Source: Rhipicephalus microplus
Taxonomy: Eukaryota; Arthropoda; Arachnida; Ixodida; Ixodidae
NCBI RefSeq assembly: GCF_043290135.1
Contig: NC_134707.1
Span: 73,598,508-73,662,507, forward strand
Direction: 5' to 3'
DNA: 64,000 nt
The notes under the pieces were generated by a model. It was given only the letters and a program-made list of their open reading frames with translations. It ran no database searches and was not told the DNA's origin. Shown here one piece after another: positions 12,830 through 24,535 of this stretch (position 1 is its first letter; each line of letters begins with the position of its first letter). The translations under genes were made by a program, and so were the position numbers.

Positions 12830-13420
12830 GTGCGGTGCCACTTCTACTGTCCTGGCCACTCAGGCTATATGCGGCGTTATGTGAACGCCTGCGAAGTTGG
12901 TCAGCGTCGAAAAAAGGCCATCGGGACGTTCTACCGGCTACCTTCAAGCTGTCGACTATTATTCAGAGCTTTTCTTCCAGTTGGTTTGGATCTTCTCGGA
13001 CCCTCATTAACATCTACTTCAGGCAACAAGTGAGACGCCATTGTTACCGATTACGCGATCTACTACGCAGTCACCCAAGCCCGGCCAATCACTTGCTTTA
13101 CTGACTTCGCTGATTTTTTACTTTGAGACCATATTCTAGTGCATGGTGCGCCCCGCAATTTGCTGATACGCTGATGCGGTACCATTGTTGCTAATGTCCA
13201 GAGTCTCTCTCCAATTAGTATGAGCTCACGACCCCGTACCACCCTCAGACGATTGGGGTTAAAGCGCTTGAACAGGACTCTTACAGACAAGCTTTCCAAA
13301 AATGTGTTAACCAATCACCGTGACTGGCACCTTGCACTGGCGTTCCTCACGTTCACGTACAGCTCCTCCCGCCTTCACATTGCAGGATACTCATCTTTTG
13401 GAGCAAAGCTCCACTTAACA
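12830..13420 (+). pseudogene. Ty3/Gypsy integrase fragment (decayed)
   Basis: Across frames the plus strand reads parts of a Gypsy integrase: a residual zinc-binding end (CEVGQRRKK), the start of the catalytic core (VGLDLLGP, core Asp present; STSGNK), HGAP before the second Asp, then LNRTLTDKLS and a YHPQT-like downstream part ending in HIAGYSS. Stops and frameshifts break it several times. No LTRs were found. It is an isolated fragment of an old element, related to but distinct from the copies at 28975 and 49960. Confidence 0.78.
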
Positions 13421-13592
13421 TAAAACTTGTCCTGCATCAAGCATAACCAGAAAAATCTCCCGAACAGTGTAATAGATGGCGCTGTGTCATCACCATTTCG
13501 CGTCCTAATTCCTAGATGAGGTTGGCTCAATGGAAATGTGTGTATTAAGATGTACGGACGCGCGAACAGACATACGGACATACAGATGAATG

Positions 13593-13642
13593 GACGGACA
13601 GACAGACAGACAGACAGACACACAGACAGACAGACAGACAGA
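13593..13642 (+). repeat. (CAGA)n microsatellite
   Basis: About 50 bp of CAGA repeats with one interruption. They sit in a repeat whose flank, GTGAATGATGACGAGTGGGG on the minus strand (13650-13670), also flanks the minisatellite at 25150. Confidence 0.9.
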
Positions 13643-13850
13643 CGCTTGGCCCCACTCGTCATCATTCACTCTATCAATATACTGTGTTATTTTTGCCCAA
13701 CGCCAAGTGTCGGCCTCATGATAAACTGCGCTCGGGTTTCCTGGGCCCACACCACGCGCTTCGACATGTAACCTTATGTATGAATATGTCACGGATAATG
13801 TCACATTCTCGTCACCTGTGCTAACTCGTGACGTCTTTCCTGCAGAAATC

Positions 13851-15675
13851 AAAGCTCAAGCACTGCCACTCTTCTTTTACTGTAGCTTCATAGATCTACT
13901 GGGGCGGCGCGCTTGCCGCAAAGGTCTACGTAGCGCGGTTTTCAGTGAAGTTATCAGTGTATTGTGGGACAGGTCCGAAGAGGCGTCAGATGGAAGTTGA
14001 AGAATTGAACGTAGGGCGTAAGCTGTACCTTGCCTTACGACTGGCATATATTGTTAGTATTGCCACTAGCTTTATCCTTTTTGAACTATTGTCATCAATA
14101 GAAAAGCTTTCACAATGCAATAACAGAAAATTGCAAACGTAGGCACAGTTACAGAAGAATGCAAGTAACTGCAAGATGCCAAAATAAGCATCAGCTTTCA
14201 CGGGCTTCTTGTTATCAATATTTGTGGCCTAATAAAGACGCGCTACGAACACCATTACGCTAGAATCTAAACATTCAAATATTTTAACAAACGAAAACCA
14301 CAAAACATAAACAGGAGTAATCAGTACAATACCAGCACACAACATGTAACAATGTCTACTAGTGTAGGATAATCTGTGGACAAAGCCGTGGTACAATTAC
14401 CCGCACATGTAAGTGTGTATTTAATACTAAATTTTGTCTGTTATAGTTGTAAATATGTCTGGTGTTTTTTATTCAAGCGGAAGTCTGTGTACATGCACAT
14501 AATTAATTACAATCAAACGCACAGAAAATGTTCTCGCTCCTCTTCTAGTTTTTCCCCAATATAGGTCTGAACTAAGGGTGACGATAAACCTCCCAGGCAT
14601 TTTCGGATCTGTCCTTACCAAGAGAACACTTCAAAATTAATAAATGTGCTAAATGTGCTACTCTCAGCTATGCTGTCTTGCAACCATACAATAATTCATA
14701 ACAGGAGAGGAATCGCGCATTTATGAAAGTGTTTGATTACAGAACGATTATTGTCGTTTATGTCAATGCTATAATGTTGAGAAAGCGGCACTTATGTTGG
14801 TTACAAAAACGTTAATATAGAAAAGTGAGTAACTTATTAGTCGCTCTAATTCCACTGTTATGAAGCATCACTATCCAGATGTTCTTATCGTATAGCCCTA
14901 AACTTTAGGGGTATTCGACAACCCACCCTTCGTTGCGCTGATTGCTGGGTATAAGTAAAAACAGATGAGAATAGACATTACTCGTTGTGGGCAGCAATCT
15001 CCAATTGCGGAATGGTGCCCCACTTGCCAACACTCACAGCCGAAATTCCTTGCTGGTCGGGCCTATTTTACTTAGCTCACCGAAGACTCAAAAAGAATTG
15101 ACTGAAAAGTGAGGTGTGGTGATAAATAAAATACATTAATGGCTACACTTGAAGACACAATCGATACAACTATACTTCATGCCCATCATTACCAGAAAGT
15201 GCAGACGTACACTGCCTAGCATATTTGTTTTAAATAATTAACACGACATCTGTCTAGAGCTTCAAAAAAAGGCCAGAACTTTACTTCTACTAACAGAATT
15301 TGTAGAATAAATCCGGAATGCACTTTTTTATTCCAAACAGCGAACGAAAAATAACCCCGTCAGACACTAAATAAAATGCCATTGCCACATGCACGTCGAG
15401 TTCGCTTCGCATACTTCCAAAGCATTCAGTCTTACATTTCAAGAAAGAAAATGAATTGATGTGTTGGTTTGAGTGAGCTTCACTAATCAAAGTTATTGAG
15501 CGTGCTGCTAATTATCTAAGTAGTTCGGTACCAACCATATCCAGTAATAAAAAAAGAAACAACTATCAGGCCCAAAATGCATGGACGTTTTGTTTTTTTA
15601 TTTGTTTTAAACAGGAGAAAATACTTCTCATGTTGGTCCTTGACTGCGGCATATCAACCGATCGTTCAACCTGGT
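13851..15675. other. Non-coding stretch upstream of family A's 3' end
   Basis: AT-rich sequence with short frames only. I see no domain, RNA gene or clear repeat. It borders the 3' end of the minus-strand retrotransposon at 15676. Confidence 0.45.
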
Positions 15676-15839
15676 AAGAGAGAGAGAGAGATAAAGATAC
15701 ATGGAAAGGCAGGGAGGTTAACCAAACGCACATCCGGTTTGCTACCCTGCACTGGGGAAGGGATAAAGGGGAGAAAAGAGGTTGCGCAAAGATGAGAAGG
15801 TACACACAATCACGAGCACACTCGGGGAGCACACACAGT

Positions 15840-17213
15840 TCACAGGCAGTCGCTCAGGTTTGTTGACTTAAGGTAAAGAAGCAGTGTTTTAGTTGCTTTC
15901 TGCGCAACTGAGGCAGATGCCCAAGGTCCTAGTATCTTCTGCACACAAAATGGTCCGGGGTCAAGTCGATTCAAAACCATCCGTAGCTGGCATCGCTGTG
16001 TGTCGTAGCAAGCGCAGCTGCAGAGGACGTGTTCGATGGTTTCATTTCCGCAGTAGTCGCATGTAGGAGTGTCTGCCATACCAATGCGAAAGGAGTACAC
16101 CTTTGTGAATGCAACACCCAACCAAAAGCGGCATAACAGTGTCGCATCGGAGCGGGAAAGTTGTGATGGTAGCTTTAGCTTGAGCGAAGAATCCAGTTCA
16201 TAAAATTGACACCTTTGGAAGCTGGTAGACGACCAGAACGTGCGTGTGAGATCTCGAGCCAGCAGGTAAAGTTGTCTTGCTGCATCATTCCTTGATAGAG
16301 GAATCGGGACTACACGGGTTTCTTCATGGGCTGAGCGGGCTGCATCATCGGCTAGTTCATTTCCGGTAATACCGATATGTCCAGGCAGCCATTGATATAT
16401 AATATCATGCCCTCGTGCTAGAGCTTCATGATGGCAATGTCTTATTTCTTGTACCAGTTGGTCATGGCTCCTCCTATTCATGGCAGACTGCAAACTCTGA
16501 AGCGCTGCCTTCGAATCACAGAATATGACCCATTTTCCTGGACGTTCTTGAACGAGATATTGTAAAGCAGCCCTTATAGCAGCAAGCTCTGATGCCGTAG
16601 ATGTAGTCATATGCGACAACTTAAACTTGATTGTCATTTCTGCAGCCGGAATTACAGCGGCACCTGATGAGCTGCTGGATGAGACGGACCCATCAGTGTA
16701 TATCTGCGTTCGGTCTAAGTACAACTCATGTAATAATAGCAGTGTTGCTTGCTTCAATGCTACTCTGGAGTGACTGCTTTTCTTTTTGATTCCCGGAATT
16801 TCTAGACGTACTTGCGGCTGGTCGAGGCACCACAAAGGGCATGCCGTTCTCGCAGCTGGCGTATATCCTGATGGAATGCTGGTTAGGTGCTTGGCTATGA
16901 CGTCTGAAAACGTAGCACGTGGTCTTCCGGAAGGTAGAAGGACCAAGTGGTGGTCGGGAACACGGCTAGCATGTCGAATGTGCGCTCTGAGGCAATCCAC
17001 AGCTATATATGTCGTGACCGGATGGTCTTTGGCAAGCATGATTGTGGCATAAGTAGAAGCGCATCGGGGCAGTCCTAGGCAGATACGCAGTGCCTGACCC
17101 TGCAAACTCTCCAATGAATGAGTATTCGATTTGCAAGTGTTAGTCAGTACCGGCAAGCTGTAGCGCAATAAACCCAGAAATAGGGCCCTGTACAGTTGTA
17201 GCATGGAGGCCAC
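15840..17213 (-). pseudogene. Family A ORF2, RNase H and C-terminal zinc domain
   Basis: This is the last 457 codons of ORF2, open to the stop at 15840. The RNase H core is complete: IYTDGS (first Asp), SELAAIRAAL (Glu), IFCDSKAAL (Asp), then LPGHIGITGNELADDAA (His and final Asp). A C-terminal CDYCGNETIEHVLCSC supplies the CCHC motif seen in I-clade ORF2 proteins. An in-frame TGA at 17223 separates it from the RT part. The intact product would continue through, since the sequence before the stop keeps the frame and the TGA looks like a mutated Trp codon. Confidence 0.88.
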
Positions 17214-17222
17214 AGAAGTTCC

Positions 17223-18710
17223 TCATGCTTTACCGCACAAGAATTTCATGATATGCACAATAGATAGCAGTCTCTTCTTCAAGTACGCACAATGTGGGAT
17301 CCACGAAAGACTTCTGTCGATTATTATGCCCAGGAAACGATGCGTCCGTGCATATTTGACACTCTGCCCATTGATGTAAACAGGGTATGGCGTCATTGGT
17401 TTGCGTGTAAACGCCACCAACGCGCACTTCACAGTTGATATATATAGGCCTTGTTTCTGAAGGTAGGCTGTTGTGAGGGTTGCTGCCCGCTGTATTCGTG
17501 CACGCACCTGAGGGCGAGTAACTGCAGCACTCCAGAGGCAAATATCATCGGCGTATATGGATAGGCACACCGACTTTGACAGAACCTTCACCAGACCAAT
17601 GAGGGCCACATTGAACAATGTGGGGCTTAAAACACCTCCCTGAGGTACTCCGCAGTAGGTGTAATGTTGGGCAGTTGTACCTTCATATGTTTGTACAAAG
17701 AAACCCCTGCCAGTTATATAATCTTTTATCCATTGAAACATTCGTCCACCAATGCCCATTGCTGCGAGAGAAGTGAGGATGGCATCGTGAGCTACATTAT
17801 CATATGCACCCTTCACGTCAAAAAAGAGTGCCACTGATATGCGCTTGCGACTTTTTTCTTGTTGAGCAAATGTCTATAAATCAAGGACACAGTCAATGGA
17901 GGAGCGGCCCCGACGAAAGCCTGCCATGCAAGATGGGTATTTGGTGTATCGTTCCAAGTACCACTCGAGACGAAATAGAACCATTCTTTCCATCACTTTT
18001 CCGAGGCAGCTTGCGAGGGCAATAGGGCGATACGCTGTCAAGTCCAATGGTGATTTTCCCGATTTCAAAAGTGGTAATAATCGACTAATTTTCCAATCCC
18101 GGGGAACACTGCCGCTGAGCCAGGAGTTGTTGAAGCATGTTAAAAGTTCTTTTCTAGCTTTTTGTCCAAGGTGTCCCAACGCACTATAAGTAATACCATC
18201 AGGACCTGGCGATGACACGCGCTTAGAAGTGACTAACGCACCTTCCAGTTCTTCCATGGTGAACGGAATGTCCATTTCTGGTAATCGCGTCTCAGGAACG
18301 ATCACGGCGTCGATGCTCTCGTTCAAAATATTCCCGGCAACTCTCGTGCAAAATTCTTCAGCCACTTCGAGTTCTGTTTTTCCCTGATGGAGTGCCAAAG
18401 CTGTAAAAGGGTGCCGTTGTTGTGGAGAGGAGCGAAGACCACGAACTGTTCTCCAGATATATGACAGCGGTTTATTAGGGTCTAGATATTCGCAGAATGC
18501 TTTCCAGCGTTCGCTCTCCAGTTTGTAAATGCGTCGTTGAATCTTTTTCTGGAGCCGCCTTGCTTCCCTCAGATCGTAAATTGATCTTGTGCGTCTGTAT
18601 CGTCGTTCTGCACGCCTTCGTATAGCTCGTAATTTTTTCAGGTCGATGTCAAACTGTGTTACTTTAGACGAAAATGGTAATTTACATTTTGACGCTTGCA
18701 TAGCTTCCAC
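17223..18710 (-). pseudogene. Family A ORF2, reverse transcriptase domain
   Basis: Frames 18710-17874 and 17834-17223 share one reading frame interrupted by a TAG near 17874. RT blocks in order: SSPGPDGITYSAL, ISRLLPLLKSGK, YRPIALASCLGKVMER, AGFRRGRSSIDC, the catalytic-palm block FFDVKGAYDNV, VPQGGVLSPTLFN, and the active site IYADDICLW. A TAA at about 18717 and a frameshift at about 18785 disconnect it from the endonuclease. Catalytic residues are intact despite the breaks, which suggests recent loss. Confidence 0.88.
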
Positions 18711-19504
18711 TATGGTGTTTTACAGACTCCAGGCGAGGCCTTCTTGGCAAGCGTTCTCAACACGCGATGCAAACATCGACCAGTCAGTGCCAATTGCAAC
18801 ACCGGAAGAGAATTTTTTATGATACCATCGATCGTCACGTAGGTGGGTATGTGATCACTCCCATGAGTCTCAATATCGCAAAACCACTTAACTTTGTGAG
18901 AGAAGCACCGTGACACCAATGTCAGGTCGAGGCAACTGCCATACGTGAGACCCCGCAGATATGTGGGGGTACCATCGTTCATGATGGAAAGGTCGTAATC
19001 GGAAGCGAATGTAACAATGTTCCGGCCCCTGGCATTCATCCTAGTGCTCCCCCAAAGCATGTGATGGGCGTTGAAGTCACCGGTGATGCTCCAAGGCCCA
19101 TCGGTTCTCATTAGGATGTCATTTAATCTGTCGCAGTCAAATCGGGATGACAGAGATATATATCCACCAATAAGCGTGAACGAAACTGCATTCTTCTTCA
19201 CACGAAGACACACGTACTGATTGTCGTCACTTGAATTTATTGGGTGCGAAAGATAAGTCAAGTCTGTGCGAATGTAAACAATTACTTTGCTTCGTTCTTC
19301 GCAAGCGGCTGAACAAAAAGCTTCATAACCGGACAATCTATAAGGCGTTGACACGTTTGGTTCACATATGACAAGTATAGGGAATTGATTGGCCCGAACA
19401 AATTGGCGCAAGTCCGAGATACGGGACTTCATGCCTTTGGCATTCCACTGAAAAAGCGACGCAGTTTTAACTTCAGTGCGGAAGTGGAGATTTTGTTGAG
19501 CCAT
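18710..19504 (-). pseudogene. Family A ORF2, endonuclease domain
   Basis: ATG at 19504 lies 5 nt after the ORF1 stop. Apurinic-like endonuclease blocks: LFQWNAKGMKSR (Asn), VICEPN (Glu), GGYISLSSR, ITGDFNAHHMLWGS (Asp and Asn), SCLDLTLVS, and HGSDHIPTYV (catalytic Asp-His). This nuclease nicks the target for target-primed reverse transcription. The frame then drifts into a short tail, TGRCLHRVL. A shifted frame carries the expected continuation, so a small indel lies near 18785. Confidence 0.87.
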
Positions 19505-19509
19505 TGTGC

Positions 19510-20847
19510 TTATACGAAGTTAGCAAGAACTGGATTCAGTGCATCCAGTATTTGCAGTGCACTCTTAGCAGACGGAGATTGTATGCTGCTCAGTAGCGTG
19601 TGAATCGTGGCAATTAATGATTGCACGATTGCAGCCACTTGCCTGTCTTGGTTGGAAAGATCTCGAACCGGGAGCGCGGACTGGCCGTCATGAAGCTCCT
19701 TCGGTTCGCTTGATGCTGCTTCCCTTTGAAGTGCAGGCCACTCTGTCGCAGTTAGGGTATGCTCACTGGCTTTGTCCTTTACAGCCTTTCCCGCGGCATG
19801 TGGTCTGGGAGCCAAAGGAGGTGGTAGTGATGAGGGATCACGCAAACGTGTCGAGGAGGTAGCGGGCGTCCTCGAAGACCAACGTCGACGTGAACGACGC
19901 CTTCTGAATTTAGCTGCGGCTTCTCGATGAGATGAGTGATCGCGCGCCATCTTCTTCAAGATGGCAATTTCCTTCTGAATCCGCGGGCAGTTCTTCGATG
20001 TGGCTTCATGGGATCCATTGCAATTAGAGCATTTCTTGACAGTTGCGACGCACTTATCCGCTTCTTGGTGCTTGGCGCAGCGGTGGCATACCACCGAATT
20101 CTCGCAGACGCTGGTCACATGTCCAAGTTTCATGCATTTACAGCACTGGAGAGGCTTTGGAATGAAAGGCCGCACAGCATGTCTGAAGTACCCCACCTTC
20201 ACAAGAGAGGGGAGTGATGTGCTCCTAAACGCAACCTTCACACAGCGAGACTTGCCTAGCCGGGTGACATAAACAATTGGAGTATCAGTTGTTGACTTGA
20301 CAAGAAGTTCTAAGTCCTTATTGGAAATAGTGACATCAATGTCGTAGATCACGCCGGTTACTACATCACATCCCAAGGGAACATGAGAGCGCACCTGGTT
20401 GCCATCCAAGTCAGTTACACTGCGCAGAACGCCCAACGCACTTGCGTGCAAAACGTCCACAGCCAGTATATTTTTTCTGGCGTTCACTCTTATGTCCGTG
20501 ATCTCATTTGGCCCGAGCGTTTCCAGAGACCTCGACACAGACTGTCTGTTAAGGCGTTTCATGCTGACGGTAGGAAGTGCAGGCAGAAACAGGATGGTAT
20601 AAGTGTTCGATTTTGGCACTTCACTTACAGTTTGAATAGTTGAGGATGAGGATGTCCTCATGTTCCTTCTCTTCGCCTTGCGGCTCAGCACAGGTTGGAA
20701 ACCGTCATCTGAGAAGTCCTCACTGCTGAGATTGTAAGCATGAGTATCTTCACTGTCGCTGTCGCTCGCTTGTCCCATCCGCTTCCTGGAGGCGGTCGGC
20801 GCTGACGCCGCTGGTGCCAGCAGGCGCCCGGGGTGGTCTACTTTCAT
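19510..20847 (-). CDS. Family A ORF1, Gag-like zinc-knuckle protein
   Basis: This is the first ATG in frame, at 20847, giving about 445 residues. The N-terminal third is acidic and Ser-rich, followed by a fold with YTILFLPALPTVS and NILAVDVLHASALGV. Three zinc knuckles follow: CCKCMKLGHVTSVC, CHRCAKHQEADKC, and CSNCNGSHEATSKNC. An Arg-rich segment (FRRRRSRRRWS) and a C-terminal helix complete it. Non-LTR ORF1 proteins of this layout bind element RNA. ORF1 has no stop, unlike ORF2. Confidence 0.86.
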   Translation of the reverse strand: MKVDHPGRLLAPAASAPTASRKRMGQASDSDSEDTHAYNLSSEDFSDDGFQPVLSRKAKRRNMRTSSSSTIQTVSEVPKSNTYTILFLPALPTVSMKRLNRQSVSRSLETLGPNEITDIRVNARKNILAVDVLHASALGVLRSVTDLDGNQVRSHVPLGCDVVTGVIYDIDVTISNKDLELLVKSTTDTPIVYVTRLGKSRCVKVAFRSTSLPSLVKVGYFRHAVRPFIPKPLQCCKCMKLGHVTSVCENSVVCHRCAKHQEADKCVATVKKCSNCNGSHEATSKNCPRIQKEIAILKKMARDHSSHREAAAKFRRRRSRRRWSSRTPATSSTRLRDPSSLPPPLAPRPHAAGKAVKDKASEHTLTATEWPALQREAASSEPKELHDGQSALPVRDLSNQDRQVAAIVQSLIATIHTLLSSIQSPSAKSALQILDALNPVLANFV

Positions 20848-21040
20848 CCCCTCCAAGGGAGCAGCAGAAACTGATCAACAGACTTAAATTACAACTGAAA
20901 TACGCCGGAGTTAGCAGAAGCAGCTCCTATTCAAAACACACTTCTTCGTCTGGTAATGTCTCCAGCAAAGTGATTCTCTGGAGCAATACTGAGCACAATT
21001 TAAATAAATGACTTCTAGTTGTTTACTTAGAAGCCCAATG

Positions 21041-21220
21041 CCGGCTGAGGCGGCTGCATTTTCGATGGAGGTGAAAATGCTGTAGGCTAAGGTATTCAGA
21101 TTTGGGTGCACGTTAAAAAACCCCTGTTGGTCAAAATTTCCGAAGCCCTCAAGTACAGCGTCTCTAAAAAATATATATGGTGTTTTAAGGACGTTAAATC
21201 CCACATTTAAATCAATCAGT
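21041..21220 (+). repeat. Ruka-like SINE, 5'-truncated
   Basis: Body and tail of the SINE are present, from GGCGGCTGCATTTTCGATGG to the AATCAATCAG tail, but the tRNA-like head with the A and B boxes is missing. The sequence is more diverged than the copy at 21643. Confidence 0.82.
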
Positions 21221-21317
21221 CATTTTAAAAGCCTGCATATATGTGAACACTGAATTTCAAGCTAATTGAAGATGCAGTGGTCGTGTGACACAACCTTGAA
21301 GCTCGCGTCCCCATTAA

Positions 21318-21445
21318 TTGTGAAGAGTCCTATTACAATCGGGAGAGTCCTATTACAATCAGAAGAAGACAAAGACAGTCGAAAGAAGACAATCGGAAGA
21401 AGATTACAATCGTTAAAGGAGAGTCCCATTACAATCGGAATAAGA
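21318..21445 (+). repeat. Short degenerate tandem repeat (GAGTCCTATTACAATCGG)
   Basis: The motif GAGTCCTATTACAATC occurs at about 21316, 21344 and 21421. Shorter ATTACAATCG and GAAGAAGAC pieces lie between. It lies just upstream of the DUF7869-like pseudogene. Confidence 0.6.
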
Positions 21446-21469
21446 CAAAAAGGTTATACGTTCCAGTTG

Positions 21470-22950
21470 AGGTGAAAATCATCCGAAACTTGTGGAAGAT
21501 TTCCAACAAGCACCCGAAGATGCGCGGGCTAAGTGTGGCTTCTTTCACCACATTTTTGAAACGAAGTTCAACCTTTCGTTCAGAACACCAAGAACGGACG
21601 TTTGCTCTGTATGTTTGAGAAATGCGCGTGAAATGAAAACTTATTGATTGATATGTAGGGTTTAACGTCCCAAAATCACTATATGATTATGAGAGACGCC
21701 GTAGTGGAGGGCTCCGGAAATTTAGACCACCTGGGGTTCTTTAACGTGCACCCAAATCTGAGCACACGGGCATACAACATTTCCGCCTCCATCGGAAATG
21801 CAGCCGCCGCAGCCGGGATTCGAACCCGCGCCCTGCGGGTCAGCAGCCGAGTACCCTAGCCACTAGACCACCGCGGCGGGGCAAATGAAAACTTGTCAAG
21901 ATGCTTCACAGAAACAGCGTATCATTACCGAGCAACGTATGCACAGGTTGAAGTGAAGGGTCGATTACTCAATGCTACGTTAGAGAAGGGAAGTCTTGAA
22001 AACTTTCTCCTTTGATTGCCATCAGAATCAAGTCCTCCCCAAAGTTCCGGGCCAGAAGGCCTACTACAGCCGCCAGCTGTATCAATACCACCTATGCGTG
22101 GTGGAACACAAGGTGGGCGGATCAATGCCCAAGGAAACCGTGCATTCGTACACATGGAGCGAAGATGAAAGCTCGAAAGGCAGCAACCAAGTTGCCAGTG
22201 CCGTGCATAATACACTTCGAAGCGTGAAATTTGAAGGAATAAGGGAAGTGTAGTTAGTAGCGGATGGCTGTGCTGAGCAGAATAAAAACAGTACTGTGCT
22301 TTGCATGCTTCTTTGGTGGCTTCAGAATGAGGTCCCCTCAGGGATCTCAGTAGTCTCTGTTGTGTTTCCTGTCACAGGGCACAGCTTTTTACCCCAAGAC
22401 AGGGTGTTTTGCCCGATTGAAAAGGGTGTAAGAAAACTCGAAGAAATCCTGAATCCGCAGAGCTACCGAAGGATTTTTTTTTTCAAATCATGGCACTGTC
22501 TTAGAGCTTGAAAAAGTTTGGGACGTATACGACTGGAAAACCGACTGTTCCGCAGTGATGAAGTTGACGTCCAGCTTGCCATTCAAAATATCTGAAACCA
22601 AGGTCTTCTACATTCAAAGAAATGCAGCTTGTAGAAGTCCTAAAATTAGAGCAGAACCTCACTACAAGGTCTCCTTGTCAAATTTTGTGCCCGTCCTAAA
22701 AAAGGGAAGGTCCCTTGCACAAGCACCTGTACAATGCGCACTCTACACCAACAATGTGAACGAGATAAAACTGGAAGATTTGACGAGCCTTTTTGTGAAG
22801 CATTTTCGCAATTCATGGCAAGAGAAAGAAGACCTTGGTTATTTCGTAAATGTCCTCACGCGTGCCCAAGAAAATAATGATCATTCACAAGAACTTGAAG
22901 ACAGCTGCTTGTGCTGTGAGGATGACTCACCTACTCTTCATGTATAGCGC
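21470..22950 (+). pseudogene. DUF7869-like protein, pseudogene split by a SINE
   Basis: Reading through frame 21474-21630 gives HPKLVEDFQQAPEDA, then FHHIFETKFNLSFRTPRTDVC with a following C..C pair. The frame resumes after the SINE (21883) and carries NQVLPKVPGQKAYYSRQL, YTWSEDESSKGSNQVAS, DGCAEQNKNSTVLCML, VFPVTGHSFLPQDRVFCPIE and, in a shifted frame, HGTVLELEKVWDVYDWK and RAEPHYKVSLS. These match the order I recall for DUF7869 proteins, a multicopy arthropod and cnidarian family, probably mobile. Breaks: TGA and TAG between about 21950 and 21980, TAG at 22254, and a frameshift at the T run near 22475. The function of the family is unknown. Confidence 0.68.
21643..21882 (-). repeat. Ruka-like SINE inside the DUF7869-like pseudogene
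   Basis: A full-length minus-strand copy flanked by the perfect duplication AAATGAAAACTT at 21631-21642 and 21883-21894. The inserted unit (252 nt including one duplication) is a multiple of three, so the host frame is kept on both sides. The tRNA-like head with its B box is at the 21882 end. Confidence 0.94.
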
Positions 22951-24535
22951 TCTTGAAGCACTGCTGCCGATGGCTTTTCTGTCAAAGCTCCATTCTAACA
23001 CTCTTGAAGGTCAATTTAAGTAAACTTTTTTCAAAAATACCGCATTGAATTCAATGTATCAATTCAATATGAGCCAAATCCAAAGTTATCAAGCTAATAA
23101 TGGTGAAATTCGCTGCATATTTTTTTAATTGAGTGCGGCCTGAAACTTCTCCTAGCCCACATGTATAACATATCATAAAATAGCTTTTACATCGTTGTGT
23201 TTAGTTTGCTTAGCAAATTTTTGCCGTTTTCTCAAGTTCTGTCTAGACGGATTTGAATCAATTCGAGAAAAACTCCTAATTTATGAATACTTTTATTAAA
23301 AGGAAAATAAATGAGATGACTTGCTTGCTCGCAACAACACGATATTGGAATAATAGTATATTTGAATGCTGTGAACTACGCCAAAAGGGACTATTCAACT
23401 GACAAGCCCTCACAACAAAGCTCAACAGATGAGTAATTGCCAACTAAAAAATTCAGAGAAAATACAAAACACGTCATACACTCTAAAACAAAAGGGTGTT
23501 AAAACGGTGTGTGATTCATCATTTGAGGGCTAATGGGGCTGCCACAACCATTAATCTCTTTAAGGACAAATGGCATTAGGTCTATATTTTGCTTACAAAA
23601 AAGGCGGAAAGTAACACGCAATTGAGCCAAGAATTTGCTATCTTAACATGGTCCGACGTTATAAATTCAGTGGAAAGTTTGCCAGCAGTCAAAACCTCCT
23701 CCAAGTGCTCAGCAAGCCATATAAGCTTCAAATTCATATCTCTGGTCTCCGGGTCAAAAACGCCAGGCTTTCGTGGAAAGCGCAGCACAGTCACAACGAA
23801 AGCTAGAAGAGCGACCTTTCAAGGCCTTTCAAAACACCTGTTAACTACTACAATTGCACTTCCTTGATGCCCACTAGGGCATTTTTAAAATTTGGGGGGG
23901 GGGGGGGTAAATGACCGGCATTCGCTATGCTATTTTTAGTCATTCTTCTGAGAAGTGTGGTATCCGCTAAACACGTGCAACGAATTTTGCGCTAATAGTA
24001 TATGCACTGGCTGACAACCATGACAAATTACGGCTGAAGTGGGTATGCGGCACAGTTAACAGGAAAACAAGAAAAAGCTCTTTTAATGGGTAGGAGCATG
24101 AACGATTCACTCGATTCACTGTTCGCATTGTGCGACGACTGGTTGTTCATTTGCTGTTTTAAATCATTTTATAAGTCGTACTGACGCGATTGCTTTACTG
24201 ATATCAAGTCCAAAGCACCGGTGTGGCTCAGTCATTCTGCTTCTTGTCACCAACGCGTGTGGACGCAGGATAGCAGGCTCTAGAGCTGTGAAAGCGGCCG
24301 ATGCTCGCCGTGTTTTTAGGGGCGAAGTTATTGTTGTTGTTGTTGTTCACCAACTGTTACTGGCACATACCCACTATGGGAGATTGGCCAAGAATCGAGT
24401 GGTTCTAAAAATTACTGTTCATATTTGAAATAATGGAGGTATAACAGAAAGATTACCGATAGCCTAGGAAAGTGTGATGCTTGTTGTAATGCATACAAAT
24501 ACGCGGAGTGGTGCACGGATAGCATACCCCACCAG
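22951..24535. other. Non-coding stretch
   Basis: No coding signal. It contains a poly-G run at 23894-23907 and a GTT microsatellite at about 24331-24353, which is preceded by TTAGGGGCGAAG, a motif also found at 27610-27630 in reverse. Confidence 0.5.

Larger units (their letters stand above)
15676..20880 (-). mobile_element. I-like non-LTR retrotransposon, family A, near full length
   Basis: Minus-strand order is 5' region, ORF1 (zinc-knuckle Gag-like), a 5-nt gap, then ORF2 with endonuclease, reverse transcriptase, RNase H and a C-terminal CCHC motif. It ends in a short 3' UTR and a (TC)n tail (minus reading; 15676-15691). RNase H plus an apurinic-type endonuclease in one ORF2 places it in the I/LOA/R1 superclade. 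Other fragments of the family lie at 36445-36790 and 50199-51523; the latter shares the 3' UTR motif CTCTGCCTTTC and the TC tail. I could not find a clear target duplication. Only a few breaks make it non-functional, so it is fairly young. Confidence 0.87.

Noticed and set aside
13375..13852. Cys/Ser/Val-rich and Thr/Asp/Arg-rich frames
   Set aside because: Both come from the CAGA repeat read on the two strands.
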